NCBI RefSeq assembly: GCF_014647915.1
Contig: NZ_BMQC01000017.1
Coordinates: 1-64,000, forward strand
Length of the DNA: 64,000 nt
Direction: 5' to 3'
DNA from: Pilimelia terevasa
GTDB lineage: Bacteria; Actinomycetota; Actinomycetes; Mycobacteriales; Micromonosporaceae
Positions within the stretch are counted from its first letter, which is position 1; each line of letters begins with the position of its first letter. The position numbers were made by a program, and so were the translations under genes. Of the stretch, positions 43,501 through 52,608 are shown in pieces. Under the pieces are notes generated by a model. That model ran no database searches, was not told where the DNA came from, and saw only the letters and a program-made list of their open reading frames with translations.

Positions 43501-46500
43501 GCCGGCCGGCCAGGTCGTAGCCCAGCTCCCGGGTGGCGGTGGCCGCCTCGGCACCGGCGCCGCTCTCGGTGCGCAGCCGGCCGGCGTTGTCGTAGGTCCG
43601 GCTGCGGGTGACCCCGCCGGGGGCGGCCAGCCGGGTCGGCAGGCCGCCCGGGTCGTAGGCGACGGTCCACGTGCGGTCGGCGGGCTCGGGGTGGCGGGCG
43701 GTCCGCGGCTCGACGACGGACTCGGGCAGGCCGAGGGTGTTGACGGTGTACACCGTGTCGTGGCCCCGGCCGTCGGTGTAGCGGGTGCGGTTGCCGGCCA
43801 GGTCGTAGCCGAAGCCGGTGGTGATCGTCCGGCCGTCCCCGACCGGTTCGACCTGGGTGGTCATCCGGCCCGCGGCGTCGTAGGCGAAGGTGGTCGCCTT
43901 GCCGTACGGGTCCACGGACCGGACCAGGTGACCCGCCTCGTCGTACTGGTTGCTGACCGCGCGCAGCTTCGGCGCGTTCTCCCTGGCGTCGGCGTGCGCG
44001 CTCTCGCCGGTCTGGTTGCCGAGCCGGTCGAACTGGCTGCGCACGGTGCGGCCGGCCCCGTCGCTGACCCGGACCTGCCGGCCGTACTGGTCGTAGCCGA
44101 ATTTGGTGGTCACCCCGTTGGGCGTGGTCGTCGCGACGAGCTGGCCGGCGCTGTCGTACCGGTTGGCGGTGACCGCGCCTGAGGGCGTCTCGGTCGTGAG
44201 CAGGTTGCCGACCTCGTCGTAGGCGGACCTCGTGGTCAGGTGCTGGAGGTGCGGGTGGCGCTCCACCACCGTGACGGTCACGAGCCGGTCCTGGTCGTCG
44301 TACGTGGACCGGGTGACCCCGCCCCGGGGGTCGGTGACCTCGCTGACCTCGCCGGTCGCCGTGTACGCGTACCGCCACACCGCCCACGCGCCGTCGTCGC
44401 CGCCGGGCAGCTCCCGGGTGACGATCCGGTTGAACTGGTCGTAGCCGAACCGGCTGACCCTGCCGCGGGCGTCGGTGCTCTCGACCACGTTGCCGTTGCC
44501 GTCGTAGCGGGTCGACGTCGTCGGCGTGACCGCCTCGTGGGGGCCGCCGGGGGCCGTGTAGGTCGGGGCGGTCGTCCGCACGGGGCGGCCGAGCCGGTCG
44601 TACGCGGTGCGGGTGACGTTGCCCAGCGGGTCCCGGACGGCCACGACCTCGCCGAACGCGTCGTAGCCGGTGACCGTCGTGGCCCGGCCCGCGGCCGGGC
44701 TGCCGCCGCCGCTCTCCGCCGCCACCTGCGGGCCGGTGGCCCGGACCCGCCGCCCCAGCTCGTCGTAGCCGAAGGTGGTGGTGAAGGCGGCGCGGTCGGC
44801 CCCGGGGGCGTTGCCGCGCGGCTCGGTGCTGCTGGTGACCAGGCCGCGCTGGTCGTGGGTGTACGTGGTGGTGCGCTGGCGCTCGCCGTCCACGGCGCGC
44901 TCGGCGGTCAGGTTGCCGAGGGCGTCGTAGTCGTAGGCGACCACCGACTGCTCGCCCCAGTCGTCGAACGCGCCGTCGTCGGACAGGTGCGAGGAGCGGC
45001 CCTTGACCCGGACCGTCTCCGGGTTCCCCATGGCGTCGAACGTGTACAGCGTGCTGCGCGCGATGTTGTCGGGGTCCTCGGCCGTGCGGGTGGTCCGGCC
45101 GTCGGCGTCGGTCTCGGTGTACGTGGTCCGCCGGCCGTTGGCCGCCTTCTGGAGGGTGACGTTGCCGGCGTTGTCGTACTCGGTCTGCTCGACGACGACG
45201 TCCCTGCCGGCGCCGTCGGCGTTCTTCAGCACGATCCGCTTGAGCAGGTCGTCCGAGTGGTACTCGTACTCCAGCCGGCGGCACAGCGCGTCGGTGTCGC
45301 TGGCCAGGCGCCCGGCCCAGTCGTAGGAGTAGACGTGCAGGGTGAGGTACCGCCTGCCCTTGTCCCGGTCGCGGCAGGGCCTGACGTCCATGTTGCGCGG
45401 GTCGCGGAGGCGGACCTCGGCGCGCTTGTTCTGCGCCGTGTAGAGGTACTCGGTGCGGGTGCCGTTGGCGTCGGTCTCGACGGTGACGTTGCCGAAGACG
45501 TCGTATTCCCGGGACGTCTCGTTGCCCTCGGGGTCCAGCGTGGCGACCGGGCGGTTGAACGCGTCGTACTCCACGACGGTGACCCGGGCGGGCGCGTCGG
45601 TGAGCGCGTCGGAGACGGTGCTGCGGGTGAGGTTGCCGTCGTCGTCGTACTCGTTGACCGTGCGCCGCTGGTGCTTCGTGCCGGTGACCGCATCGGTGGT
45701 GACCGGACCGGTGACCGTGGCCGGGCGGCTGTACTCGTCGTAGGTGAAGCTGGTGGTGACGCCGTCGGGGTACTCCTGGGTGCGCAGCGTCTCGGTGAGC
45801 CGGCGCCCGAGCGCGTCGTAGGTGCTGACGGTCTGCGGCTTCACGGCGGCGCCGGCCAGGTGCGGCATGGTGACGGTGGTGACGTCGCCGCTGCGGTTGT
45901 GCCCGAACAGCGTGCTCCGGCGCTTGGCGTCGGTGCTGCGGACCAGCAGGCCGCTCGGGTAGGGGTCGACGTTGCTCTCGGCGCGGTAGTACTCGTGCGA
46001 GACGGTCGCCCGCATCGGCGTCTGCTGCTCGACGAGCCGGCCGGCGGTGTCGTACCGGGTCCGGGTGACGTACCGCGCGTCGTCGGGGCCGCTGGAGCGG
46101 GCGTCGCGGACCTCGGTCGCCAGGTCGTCGGCCAGGTCGCCGTCGCCGCCGAGCTGGTCCCTGGACCGGTACGTCGAGTACACCGACTGGCACTGCCCCG
46201 GCGCCCGGCAGGTGGTCTTCTTCGTCAGGTTGCCGCGCGCGTCGTACTCCATGGTCAGGGCGGCGGCGTACTCGTTGACGATCCGGCGCTGGCGGCCCTG
46301 CGCGTCGTACTCGAACGTCCGCACGCCCATCAGCTTCAGGTCCCACTGGACGAAGACGGGCGTACCGGCGGAGTCGGGCAGCACCGAGCAGAAGACCGGC
46401 TCGTCGGGCTTGGGGGGCTTGCACTCGTCGACCGGCCTGGTGGGCGCCGGCTGGTCGTCCGGGTCGGTCTCGGTCTCCTGCGGCACGCCCTCCAGTCCGA

Positions 46501-49500
46501 CGGGCATTCCCAGCCGGAGCACCCGGTTGGCGATCGCGTCGTACTCGTACAGGTAGGGCTTGTTGCGCGGGTCGCGGACGACGACGCTGCGGCGCAGGTC
46601 GGACTCGTTGCCGAAGACGGCGGGGGCGCCGATCCGCCAGGTGCCGCCGTCGCTGTCGGTGTACTCCCGGACCCGGTCGAGGTCGACGTCGTACTCCGCC
46701 TCCGCGGCGACCTTGCCGCTGGGCAGCGTCAGCTTCGACAGCACCTTGGCGGCCTGCCGGCCGAGGCGGTGGTGGGCGGCGGCGGTCTCCGCCGTGACGG
46801 GCCGCAGGTAGAGGGCGACCTCGTCGACCGTGCCCGCGTAGTGGCGCCGGCCGGCGGGCAGGCCGGTCCAGGTGCCCGTGACGTGGGCGGCGCCGATCTG
46901 GGCGAAGTCCAGCGTGCTGTTGTCCAGCGCCGGGCCGGCGACCTTCGCGTGCTCCTCGCCGTCGACCAGCAGGGACTGCGCGTTGCCGGCGGCCGACAGC
47001 ACCGCGTGGTGCCACCTGCCGTCGTTGACCGGCAGGCGCGAGCGCAGCTTGACGTCGCCGGGCAGCTCGCCGCCGCGGCCGGTGCCGAACTGGCCGCGCA
47101 GGAAGCCGTTCGGGTCGGTGTAGAGCAGCGGGACGCCGTACGTCGGCGCCTTGTCCAGCGGCTGGTCCTGGTAGCCGACGAGCGGGCCGCCGACGTCCTG
47201 GGGACCCTGGCGGAACCACAGCTCGACGGCCGCGTCGCGGCTCTGCCGCAGGCTGCTCCTCGGCAGCGCGACCGCGGAGGTGCGGCCGTTGAAGCGCGCC
47301 GCCCTGTTGGCCGTACCCGCGACCGCCCCCTCGGCGCCGAACTCGACGTCGGTGGCGACCCCGGCGTCGCGGCCCTGGTTGACGGCGATCTCGCTGGCCG
47401 CGCCGGGCCTGCCGGCGGGCCCGCCGCCGGGGTGCGCCGGGGCGGCGTGGTCGCCGAAGCGCCAGTACGACTCGGGCCGCGCGTCGAGCACCGAGGAGCG
47501 GTAGTGCGAGCCGTCGGCGTAGTCGTAGCCGGTGCACCTGCCCAGCGGGCCGCAGACCCGGGTGAGCAGGTCACCGGCGTACCGGTACTCCCAGGTGAGC
47601 GGGGCGCCGTTGACCGGGTCGGTACTGACCCGGACGACGTGGCCCCGGTCCCAGGTCAGGTGCAGGGCGCGGTCCTCGCGGTGGCCGGAGCTGGGGGCCT
47701 GCTGCACCCTGGCCAGCCGCGGTCCGTCCCAGGTGGCCAGTTGCGCCCGGCCGTCGTGGTCCACGATCTTGACCAGGCGGCCGGAGGCGCCGTCGAACCG
47801 GTACCGGACGCCCGAGCGGTCGCGCAGCAGCCACTCGCCCTGGTCGACGGTCAGCGAGCCGGCCCGGCCGGCCGGCGGCGCGTAGGTGCCGTTCGGGTTG
47901 CGGCCGAACCGGACCGTCTGGCCGTCCGGGTAGGTGATGACCACGTTGCCCGAGTTGTCGCCGTCCCGGGTCACCCGCATGTCGTACCGGTTGATCCAGC
48001 CCGCCCCGAACATGCTGTCGGTGCGCGGGTCCAGGCTGTTGTACGTCCGGGAGATGTTCAGGTCGGGGCCGGTCACCACGACGGGCGCGTCCAGCGCCGT
48101 CATGGTGACGTTGCCGAGCTGCGGGTCGAAGTCGCGGTCCTTGGCGGCGTGCGGGGCGCTGGCGATGCCGGAGGTGACCGAGGGCTGCGGCGGCGAGGGC
48201 AGCAGCGAGGTGAACGGCTTCTCGATCGTCGAGCCGGTGTCCCTGACGAACGCCCGCCACTGGTAGGACCGCCCCCAGTACAGCCTGCCCTCGGGGACCT
48301 GCCACTGGGCCAGGGGGCTGAAGTCGCGGGTGACGCAGTCCTTGACCGACGTCGGGGTCTCCCCCTCGCACAGCTCGAACCGGTACTGGAGCGCGCTGTC
48401 GGCCGGGGCGTCCGGGTCGGTGGCGAACACCGAGAGCAGCGGCGTCAGCGTGGGCGCCTGGTGCCCGTTGGCGGGGAACAGCCGGAGCACCTCGGCCGGC
48501 TTGTCGAACACGTACAGGGTGAGCCGGCCCGGCGGCACCTGGTGGTCGGTGAAGACCGCGCCGCGGCGGCCGTCGACCATGCTGAAGTCGATGAGGTATG
48601 CGCCCGGCCGCAGCGGCTGGACGGTCGCCTCGACGGAGGCGCGCTGGCCCGGCCGGACGGTGCTGGCCAGCTCGGCGGCCCGCTGGACCCGCTCCGCGAC
48701 GGCCTTGCCCGTCCTGGCGTCGTACACCCGGTACCCGAGGTAGAAGTCGTTGGCCTTCCAGTCCTCGGCGCCGGTGTTGGTGACGGTGACCTTCACCCTG
48801 CCGGGCTGGTTCTGCTGGACGGCCGGGTTCGGCACCGGGTCGGGGATCTCGTAGCCGGCGTTGTACGGCGAGTGCGTCACGTACAGCGCGGGCGGGTTCC
48901 TCGTCGCCGTCGTGGCGAACGCCTTCATCGCCTCGGCGCTGTCGGCGGCGCGCAGCGACAGCCCGTGGTTCGGCTTCCTCCCGTCGGCCCAGGCCCGGAC
49001 CAGCGCCGCCCCGGCGGCGCCGAGGTCGAAGCGCTCCGAGGCCGCCGGGCACGCCGACTGGCTCTGCCCGTGTCCGATGTGGCCGTGGTTGAACGACCGG
49101 CTGGCCAGCCGCGCCCCGACCGCCGGGCCGGGGAAGGTCCGGCCCCGGTCCCACGCCTCGGTGACCGGGTGCACGGCGACCGGCTTCGGGCGGCAGGTGT
49201 GGGCGTCGAACTGGACGACGGCGAGGGCGGCGCCGAGGACGAGGTGGCCGCGCAGCCGGCGCAGGTCGTCGTCGGCGAAGGCGAGGTAGCCGGCGGCCGC
49301 ACGGCCGGCGTCGTCGCGCCCGGCGTAGAACTTCTCCCCAGAGGTGCTCTGGCCGGCGCTGGTGACGTACATCGTCCGGCCGGCGCGGTGGGTGTCCACC
49401 GGGGGGCCCGCGGGTACCGGCACCCAGCGGCCGTCCGCCTGTCGGGTGTGCAGCGGGCTCGTCGAGAGCATCGTGGTCTGGGAGCCGTCGGGGTTGGCGT

Positions 49501-49924
49501 ACACCCGGCGGTACCGGTCGCGCAGCTCCGGCACCTCGGGGCTGGTGGCCTCGGCGAAGCCGGCGTCGAAGGCGCGCGGGGCCGGCGCCGGGGCAGGGGT
49601 GACGGCGGCCCTGTTCCAGACCGGCGCCTTCGCCCGGGGCAGCGGGTACCTGCCGCGCCAGCTCTGGGGCACGGTCCGGTTGAGGCCGGGACGGCTGACG
49701 TGGCTGAAGTCGGTCGCGGTGCCCAGCCGCTGGGTGGGCAGCGGGGCGGGCGCCGGGGGCGGGGCCGGGGCCGGGGCAATGTCGACGGCCGCCGCGCCCG
49801 CGGCCGCGGCGTTCGCGCCGAGGACCGCGGCCAGCGCCACGGCGACGGCCGCCCGCAGGGCGGTCGGCCGGTGGGCACGCAGCCACAGACCTCGTCGGAC
49901 GGGCCGGAACCGACGCACGCGCAT
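40538..49924 (-). CDS. Giant secreted RHS/YD-repeat polymorphic toxin-like protein
   Basis: The 3128-residue protein has a signal/anchor region (RPTALRAAVAVALAAVLGANAAAAG), a Pro/Ala-rich segment and an N-terminal beta-rich part. An RHS start (FDPQLGNVTMTALDAPVVVTG, RTYNSLDPRTDSMFGAGW), a LamG-like domain (RAARFNGRTSAVALP, WHHAVLSAAG) and more than 20 YD repeats follow (for example YDALGRRLTET, YDQFNRIVTREL, YDAFGEVVAVRDPLGN). The RHS core end is GARWYQPGTGGFASRDS and ANRYTYAAGAPLDFDDPDGH. A helical and Gly-rich region (AAGAVVGLGCGALIGW) leads to a Hint domain at about 41357-40915 (SFTPETRVLMGDGSTKPI, ATAGHPFWIP, LHTYYVAVGESAVLAHN). The last about 124 residues form an unrecognised His/Tyr-rich tip. 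RHS shells normally enclose and release such tips. GGGGAG precedes the ATG. Confidence 0.88.
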   Translation of the reverse strand: MRVRRFRPVRRGLWLRAHRPTALRAAVAVALAAVLGANAAAAGAAAVDIAPAPAPPPAPAPLPTQRLGTATDFSHVSRPGLNRTVPQSWRGRYPLPRAKAPVWNRAAVTPAPAPAPRAFDAGFAEATSPEVPELRDRYRRVYANPDGSQTTMLSTSPLHTRQADGRWVPVPAGPPVDTHRAGRTMYVTSAGQSTSGEKFYAGRDDAGRAAAGYLAFADDDLRRLRGHLVLGAALAVVQFDAHTCRPKPVAVHPVTEAWDRGRTFPGPAVGARLASRSFNHGHIGHGQSQSACPAASERFDLGAAGAALVRAWADGRKPNHGLSLRAADSAEAMKAFATTATRNPPALYVTHSPYNAGYEIPDPVPNPAVQQNQPGRVKVTVTNTGAEDWKANDFYLGYRVYDARTGKAVAERVQRAAELASTVRPGQRASVEATVQPLRPGAYLIDFSMVDGRRGAVFTDHQVPPGRLTLYVFDKPAEVLRLFPANGHQAPTLTPLLSVFATDPDAPADSALQYRFELCEGETPTSVKDCVTRDFSPLAQWQVPEGRLYWGRSYQWRAFVRDTGSTIEKPFTSLLPSPPQPSVTSGIASAPHAAKDRDFDPQLGNVTMTALDAPVVVTGPDLNISRTYNSLDPRTDSMFGAGWINRYDMRVTRDGDNSGNVVITYPDGQTVRFGRNPNGTYAPPAGRAGSLTVDQGEWLLRDRSGVRYRFDGASGRLVKIVDHDGRAQLATWDGPRLARVQQAPSSGHREDRALHLTWDRGHVVRVSTDPVNGAPLTWEYRYAGDLLTRVCGPLGRCTGYDYADGSHYRSSVLDARPESYWRFGDHAAPAHPGGGPAGRPGAASEIAVNQGRDAGVATDVEFGAEGAVAGTANRAARFNGRTSAVALPRSSLRQSRDAAVELWFRQGPQDVGGPLVGYQDQPLDKAPTYGVPLLYTDPNGFLRGQFGTGRGGELPGDVKLRSRLPVNDGRWHHAVLSAAGNAQSLLVDGEEHAKVAGPALDNSTLDFAQIGAAHVTGTWTGLPAGRRHYAGTVDEVALYLRPVTAETAAAHHRLGRQAAKVLSKLTLPSGKVAAEAEYDVDLDRVREYTDSDGGTWRIGAPAVFGNESDLRRSVVVRDPRNKPYLYEYDAIANRVLRLGMPVGLEGVPQETETDPDDQPAPTRPVDECKPPKPDEPVFCSVLPDSAGTPVFVQWDLKLMGVRTFEYDAQGRQRRIVNEYAAALTMEYDARGNLTKKTTCRAPGQCQSVYSTYRSRDQLGGDGDLADDLATEVRDARSSGPDDARYVTRTRYDTAGRLVEQQTPMRATVSHEYYRAESNVDPYPSGLLVRSTDAKRRSTLFGHNRSGDVTTVTMPHLAGAAVKPQTVSTYDALGRRLTETLRTQEYPDGVTTSFTYDEYSRPATVTGPVTTDAVTGTKHQRRTVNEYDDDGNLTRSTVSDALTDAPARVTVVEYDAFNRPVATLDPEGNETSREYDVFGNVTVETDANGTRTEYLYTAQNKRAEVRLRDPRNMDVRPCRDRDKGRRYLTLHVYSYDWAGRLASDTDALCRRLEYEYHSDDLLKRIVLKNADGAGRDVVVEQTEYDNAGNVTLQKAANGRRTTYTETDADGRTTRTAEDPDNIARSTLYTFDAMGNPETVRVKGRSSHLSDDGAFDDWGEQSVVAYDYDALGNLTAERAVDGERQRTTTYTHDQRGLVTSSTEPRGNAPGADRAAFTTTFGYDELGRRVRATGPQVAAESGGGSPAAGRATTVTGYDAFGEVVAVRDPLGNVTRTAYDRLGRPVRTTAPTYTAPGGPHEAVTPTTSTRYDGNGNVVESTDARGRVSRFGYDQFNRIVTRELPGGDDGAWAVWRYAYTATGEVSEVTDPRGGVTRSTYDDQDRLVTVTVVERHPHLQHLTTRSAYDEVGNLLTTETPSGAVTANRYDSAGQLVATTTPNGVTTKFGYDQYGRQVRVSDGAGRTVRSQFDRLGNQTGESAHADARENAPKLRAVSNQYDEAGHLVRSVDPYGKATTFAYDAAGRMTTQVEPVGDGRTITTGFGYDLAGNRTRYTDGRGHDTVYTVNTLGLPESVVEPRTARHPEPADRTWTVAYDPGGLPTRLAAPGGVTRSRTYDNAGRLRTESGAGAEAATATRELGYDLAGRLTTVRAPRGDNSFRYDDRGALMASTGPSGDATFDYDEDGRLRQRSDAAGTATFTYDKARLATATDGMTRLTQRLGYDAAGNVDAVDYGAGRVRTLTYDTFGRLAGDTLRNAEGGVVASLAYGFDLNGHLTSKKAVGFPEGGDNTYDYDDAGRLTRWTGPGGATAYGWDDAGNRTRAGAHTATYDERNRLLADGEYTYDHTARGTMAARTSSGLKEPLAFDAFDRLVSAHGQSYTYDGLDRVAGRNDSPFRYAGDDNDVVTDGGDTFSRGPTGELLATAANGGAPRLALTDGHGDVVGDLDPTADKPAALSAATTYDPWGQVVGAKGDTGNLGFQGDWTDPATRQVNMGARWYQPGTGGFASRDSATYAAGDSILANRYTYAAGAPLDFDDPDGHWPKWLDRGVNAVSHTISAAGRAVSGAYQAASHYASRAWEYAKSAVRTAVSWVGKAASWVYGKAKAGWSWVADKARQGWNAITSGKAWDWARQKARELAARAYEQARQVTARAKAAVVDVVRNKVLPVVKALTKPLLTGIKTVVSASAKFAANVVGTVRASVNDPAKFLQGMYQAAADRVGALIEQASTLAHAAGEWVEAHKADIIGFAAGAVVGLGCGALIGWTGVGAVACGALAGAVGSAVTGAMEGKRGAELWKGIGTGALFGGLAGGLGSAVGAGLKAGFAAVGGGLRTAAGAAGRGISQEFSALARGRVSGGLLGRCPNSFTPETRVLMGDGSTKPIAQVKVGDKVLATDPTTAVTAVQAVTAVVAGSGDKALVEVTVRARDGVGASANVTATAGHPFWIPSLRAWVQAKDIKPGYTFLTADRRTVEVVEVRNRYSQTAAFNLSVGRLHTYYVAVGESAVLAHNCKAYTGSHRQNGDSYVGEHRAYEYRAYHGRHHVDGPPDYVGAHRPDTWWDKVGAKFGPQVYEAGHEGWQTGAWVSEIVGTVAPEYGPAARVFGTVAGGSKGWLQGGRDGVDPWRIPHYSRPNDFN

Positions 49925-50089
49925 ACCGCTCCCCGGTGAGGGTGAAGGAGTGTCGGCGGAGACCGTGCCACGAAGATATACGTCCGTCAATGCGGGGCGA
50001 AAGCGGCGAACCCGTCGGCCGTTACCCGTAGCCGGACGAGGGCGCCCGCGACTGTCGGCTATCCGACAGCGGTACCCGTCAGTAGCAGG

Positions 50090-50380
50090 TCAGCCGCGCT
50101 TCATCAGCCGCCCGACGGCGGCCATCATCTCCGTCGTCAGCTCCTCGGCCCGGCCGGCGGAGGCACCCTCGCGCATACAGTGCCGGGCGTGCCCGTCGAC
50201 CAGGCCGAGGCCCACCTTGTCCAGCGCGGCCTGGATCGCGCTGATCTGCGTGAGGACGTCGATGCAGTACCGGTCGTCGTCCACCATCTTCTCGACCCCG
50301 CGCACCTGGCCCTCGATGCGGCGCAGCCGGGCGAGGAGCTGGTCCTTGGTGGCGCTGTAGCCGCGCTGCGGTGCCGTCAT
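50090..50380 (-). CDS. csoR: CsoR-type copper-sensing repressor
   Basis: The 96-residue all-helical protein is a CsoR/RcnR-family metal-sensing repressor (LLARLRRIEGQVRGVEKMVDDDRYCIDVLTQISA). Its Cys39, His64 and Cys68 (DGHARHC) match the Cys-His-Cys copper(I) site of CsoR, not the RcnR nickel set. Copper binding releases DNA in this family. A palindrome ACCCCCGAGGGGT lies 18 bases upstream of its ATG, consistent with autoregulation. GAGGGG touches the start codon directly, so a very short leader is likely. No copper exporter or chaperone gene is in the window; the next gene is the RHS protein. Confidence 0.9.
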   Translation of the reverse strand: MTAPQRGYSATKDQLLARLRRIEGQVRGVEKMVDDDRYCIDVLTQISAIQAALDKVGLGLVDGHARHCMREGASAGRAEELTTEMMAAVGRLMKRG

Positions 50381-50397
50381 CCCCTCATGCTACCGAC

Positions 50398-50410
50398 ACC
50401 CCCGAGGGGT
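50398..50410. promoter_or_regulatory. CsoR-type operator
   Basis: The palindrome ACCCCCGAGGGGT (arms ACCCC and GGGGT, within ACACCCCCGAGGGGTAT) matches the G/C-tract pattern of CsoR operators. It lies 18 bases upstream of the csoR start, so it should overlap its promoter. Role inferred from position and family. Confidence 0.7.
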
Positions 50411-50412
50411 AT

Positions 50413-50437
50413 CGGGCCTGCTGGGACCTCAGGCCCG
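50413..50437. terminator. Hairpin over the stop of the second serine hydrolase
   Basis: Arms CGGGCCTG and CAGGCCCG with a nine-base loop form an 8-bp stem that includes the TGA of the serine-hydrolase gene. It lies next to the csoR operator and would end transcription before csoR. No T tract is present. Confidence 0.5.
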
Positions 50438-51616
50438 CCGGGTCACCAGGTACTGCCCGAGGAAGCGGCGGATGTCCAGCTCGCGGGCGTCGACCCGGCG
50501 GCCGCCGCCCTGCGTGTCCTGGGTCGTGGTGACCACCATCCGCAGGTCCGGGACGACGGCCACGTACTGGCCGCCCCAGCCCCAGGCCAGCAGGACCTTG
50601 TGCCCGTTGACCCGGGTGACCCACCAGCCCGAACCGTAGCCGAAGCCGGCGCCGCCCGCGTCGGGGAAGCGCGCGGCGCCCGCCTGCCGGACCGTGGAGG
50701 CGGGGACGACCTGCCGCCCGCCCTTGCGCCCGCCGTCGAGGTAGAGCTGCCCGAACCGGGCCAGTTCGCGGGCGGTCAGGAACAGGTTGAAGCCCCCGGA
50801 GTAGACGCCGCGCGGGTCGCGCCCCCAGTGCTCGGGCGTGATCCCGGCCGGGCCGAACAGGTACCGCTCGGCGTAGGCGCAGGTGCTCATGCCGGTCGCC
50901 GCCTGGAGTACCGCCGACAGGACGTGGGTGTTGCCGGTGCTGTAGTTGAACCGGCCGGCCGGTCGGTAGGGCCGGTCGATGATCGCCTTCACCCAGTCGC
51001 GGGTGCGGCCGATGCTGTGCTCGGTGCTGTCCTCGGTCCAGCTCAGGCCGGAGGACATCGTCAGGAGCTGGCGCAGGGTGATGGCGCGCTTGGGCGAGCT
51101 GGGCGGGAACTCGGCGGGTACGTACGCGGCGGCGGGGACGTCCAGGCTGCGCACCTTGCCCTGCGCGACCGCGATGCCCACGAGCGCCTGGATGATGCCC
51201 TTGGACGCCGAGTGGACGTTGTTGCTCTGCGTGCGGCTCCCGCCGTGCAGGTACCGCTCGTAGACGAGCCTGCCGTTGCGCAGGACGAGCAGGCTGCGCA
51301 CGCCGGGCTTGCCGTCCAGCGCGGCGGCGGCCCGCGCCAGCCGGGCGGGGTCCACGCCCTGGGAGGCGGGCGTGGCGCGCGGCGGGTCGGGGCGGATCTC
51401 GCCCCGGTCGACGTAGGGCCTGTTGGACTCGTAGAACGCGTCGCTGCCCGGGCGCTGGGCGATGGCCTCGCAGGTGGACTCCCGGGGCGGCGGCGCCGGG
51501 TGCCAGGCGACCCGCTCGGCGTCGCCGCCGAACGTGGGGCCGCACCCCGCCGACGCCGCCACCGTCGCCATCGCCGCCAACCAGGCCACCCACCGCGCAC
51601 GGCCCGTTCGCCGCAT
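50429..51616 (-). CDS. NylB-like serine hydrolase lipoprotein
   Basis: The 395-residue protein is a paralogue of the hydrolase at 17293-18612. It has a lipoprotein signal peptide with ATVAASAGC (lipid-bearing Cys25) and the SASK nucleophile motif at 136-139 (NNVHSASKGIIQALVGIAVA). Near-identical blocks include FNYSTGNTHVLSAVLQAATG, GGFNLFLTARELARFGQLYLDGG and WGWGGQYVAVVPDLRMVVTTTQDTQ. The first paralogue is instead exported with a long Ala/Pro linker, so the two differ in anchoring. NylB-type enzymes hydrolyse small amides or esters; the natural substrate is unknown. It is co-directional with csoR downstream but separated by a hairpin and an operator. Confidence 0.85.
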   Translation of the reverse strand: MRRTGRARWVAWLAAMATVAASAGCGPTFGGDAERVAWHPAPPPRESTCEAIAQRPGSDAFYESNRPYVDRGEIRPDPPRATPASQGVDPARLARAAAALDGKPGVRSLLVLRNGRLVYERYLHGGSRTQSNNVHSASKGIIQALVGIAVAQGKVRSLDVPAAAYVPAEFPPSSPKRAITLRQLLTMSSGLSWTEDSTEHSIGRTRDWVKAIIDRPYRPAGRFNYSTGNTHVLSAVLQAATGMSTCAYAERYLFGPAGITPEHWGRDPRGVYSGGFNLFLTARELARFGQLYLDGGRKGGRQVVPASTVRQAGAARFPDAGGAGFGYGSGWWVTRVNGHKVLLAWGWGGQYVAVVPDLRMVVTTTQDTQGGGRRVDARELDIRRFLGQYLVTRRA

Positions 51617-51720
51617 CGTGTCCTCCCGCCCTCACCCGCCTGCTTCGCGGATACAACGACCTAAAACGGATTAACCGCTTGAATCGGTCAGTTTATGGCG
51701 GATGAGGCGCCCGGAAATGG

Positions 51721-52608
51721 TCAGTCGGTGTCCCCCGGTCCGGGGGTGTCCGACGGCGTACCCCCGTCCGGGGTGGGCGACGGCGAGGCGGTGGGCGAGG
51801 CCGTCGGGCCGGGCGTGGGGGTAGGGCCGGGCGTCGGAGTAGGGCTGGGCGTGGGGGTCGGGCCGCCACCGCCGCCGGGCTGCTGCCCGCCGAGTTCGGT
51901 GATCGCGTCCCGGATGTCGTCCAGGAACGCGCTGACCTTCGCGTAGTGGCCGGGCTTGCCCTTGCGGGCACAGCCCTCGCCCCAGCTCACCAGGCCGACG
52001 ATCACGTCACCGGCCAGCAGCGGGCCCCCGGAGTCGCCCTGGCACGAGTCGATGCCGCCCTTGTCCATGTCGCCGGCGCAGATCTCGACCTGGGCCGCCG
52101 GCCCGCACTGCGCCTCGGGCACCAGCGGCACGTCGACCTCCAGCAGCACCTCCGACTGGGGCCCGCCCTCGGAGGTCGCCCCCCAGCCGATGGTCCTGAA
52201 GCTCGGCGAGGTGTCCAGGCTGCCGTCGGCGGGCAGCTTGACGAAGCTCGTCGCCGCCGAGGGCGTGCTCAGCTTCAGGACCGCCCAGTCGCTCTGCTCC
52301 GGCCCGGCGCCCTTGCGCACCTGGTCGCCGGTGATCTTCTCACCCTCCGAGTGGCGGACCTTGCCGATCGCCGCCGTCACCGGGTCGGACCCGCTGAAGC
52401 AGTGCGCGGCGCTGAGCACGATGTCCGGGGAGATGAGGCTGCCGCCGCAGCCCATGCTCAGCCGGGCCATCCAGGGGTACACCCCCTCGGCCGACGGCTT
52501 GCCGCCGACGATGCCGACCGGGTCCTCCTCCGCATGCGCGACGACCGCCGTTCCCAGCAGCACGCCCACCGAGATGAGGGATCCCGTGATCAACAACCGT
52601 CGGCCCAT
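51721..52608 (-). CDS. Secreted trypsin-like serine protease with Pro/Thr tail
   Basis: The 295-residue precursor has a signal peptide (LLITGSLISVGVLLGTAVVAHA). The mature chymotrypsin-fold domain starts near IVGGKPSAEG. The catalytic triad is His69 (SAAHC), Asp107 (SDWAVLKL) and Ser193 (CQGDSGGPL). The GIDSCQ segment puts Asp at the base of the pocket, giving trypsin-like preference for Lys/Arg. After the protease domain comes a tail of about 50 residues of PTP/SPT/GPT repeats, probably extended and cell-wall-facing, with no sortase motif. AGGAG is seven bases before the ATG at 52608. Confidence 0.9.
   Translation of the reverse strand: MGRRLLITGSLISVGVLLGTAVVAHAEEDPVGIVGGKPSAEGVYPWMARLSMGCGGSLISPDIVLSAAHCFSGSDPVTAAIGKVRHSEGEKITGDQVRKGAGPEQSDWAVLKLSTPSAATSFVKLPADGSLDTSPSFRTIGWGATSEGGPQSEVLLEVDVPLVPEAQCGPAAQVEICAGDMDKGGIDSCQGDSGGPLLAGDVIVGLVSWGEGCARKGKPGHYAKVSAFLDDIRDAITELGGQQPGGGGGPTPTPSPTPTPGPTPTPGPTASPTASPSPTPDGGTPSDTPGPGDTD

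Noticed and set aside
41259-47537. A very long open minus-strand frame (over 2000 codons) inside the RHS gene, and a long plus-strand frame over 44240-49939
   Set aside because: Both are frame shadows of the YD-repeat gene in GC-rich DNA; they give Arg/Pro/Gly-rich or Val/Gly/Arg-rich low-complexity products without domains.
51724-51876. Short repeats in the protease gene that might look like a CRISPR or minisatellite
   Set aside because: They encode the Pro/Thr-rich protein tail; units are short, imperfect and lack spacers.
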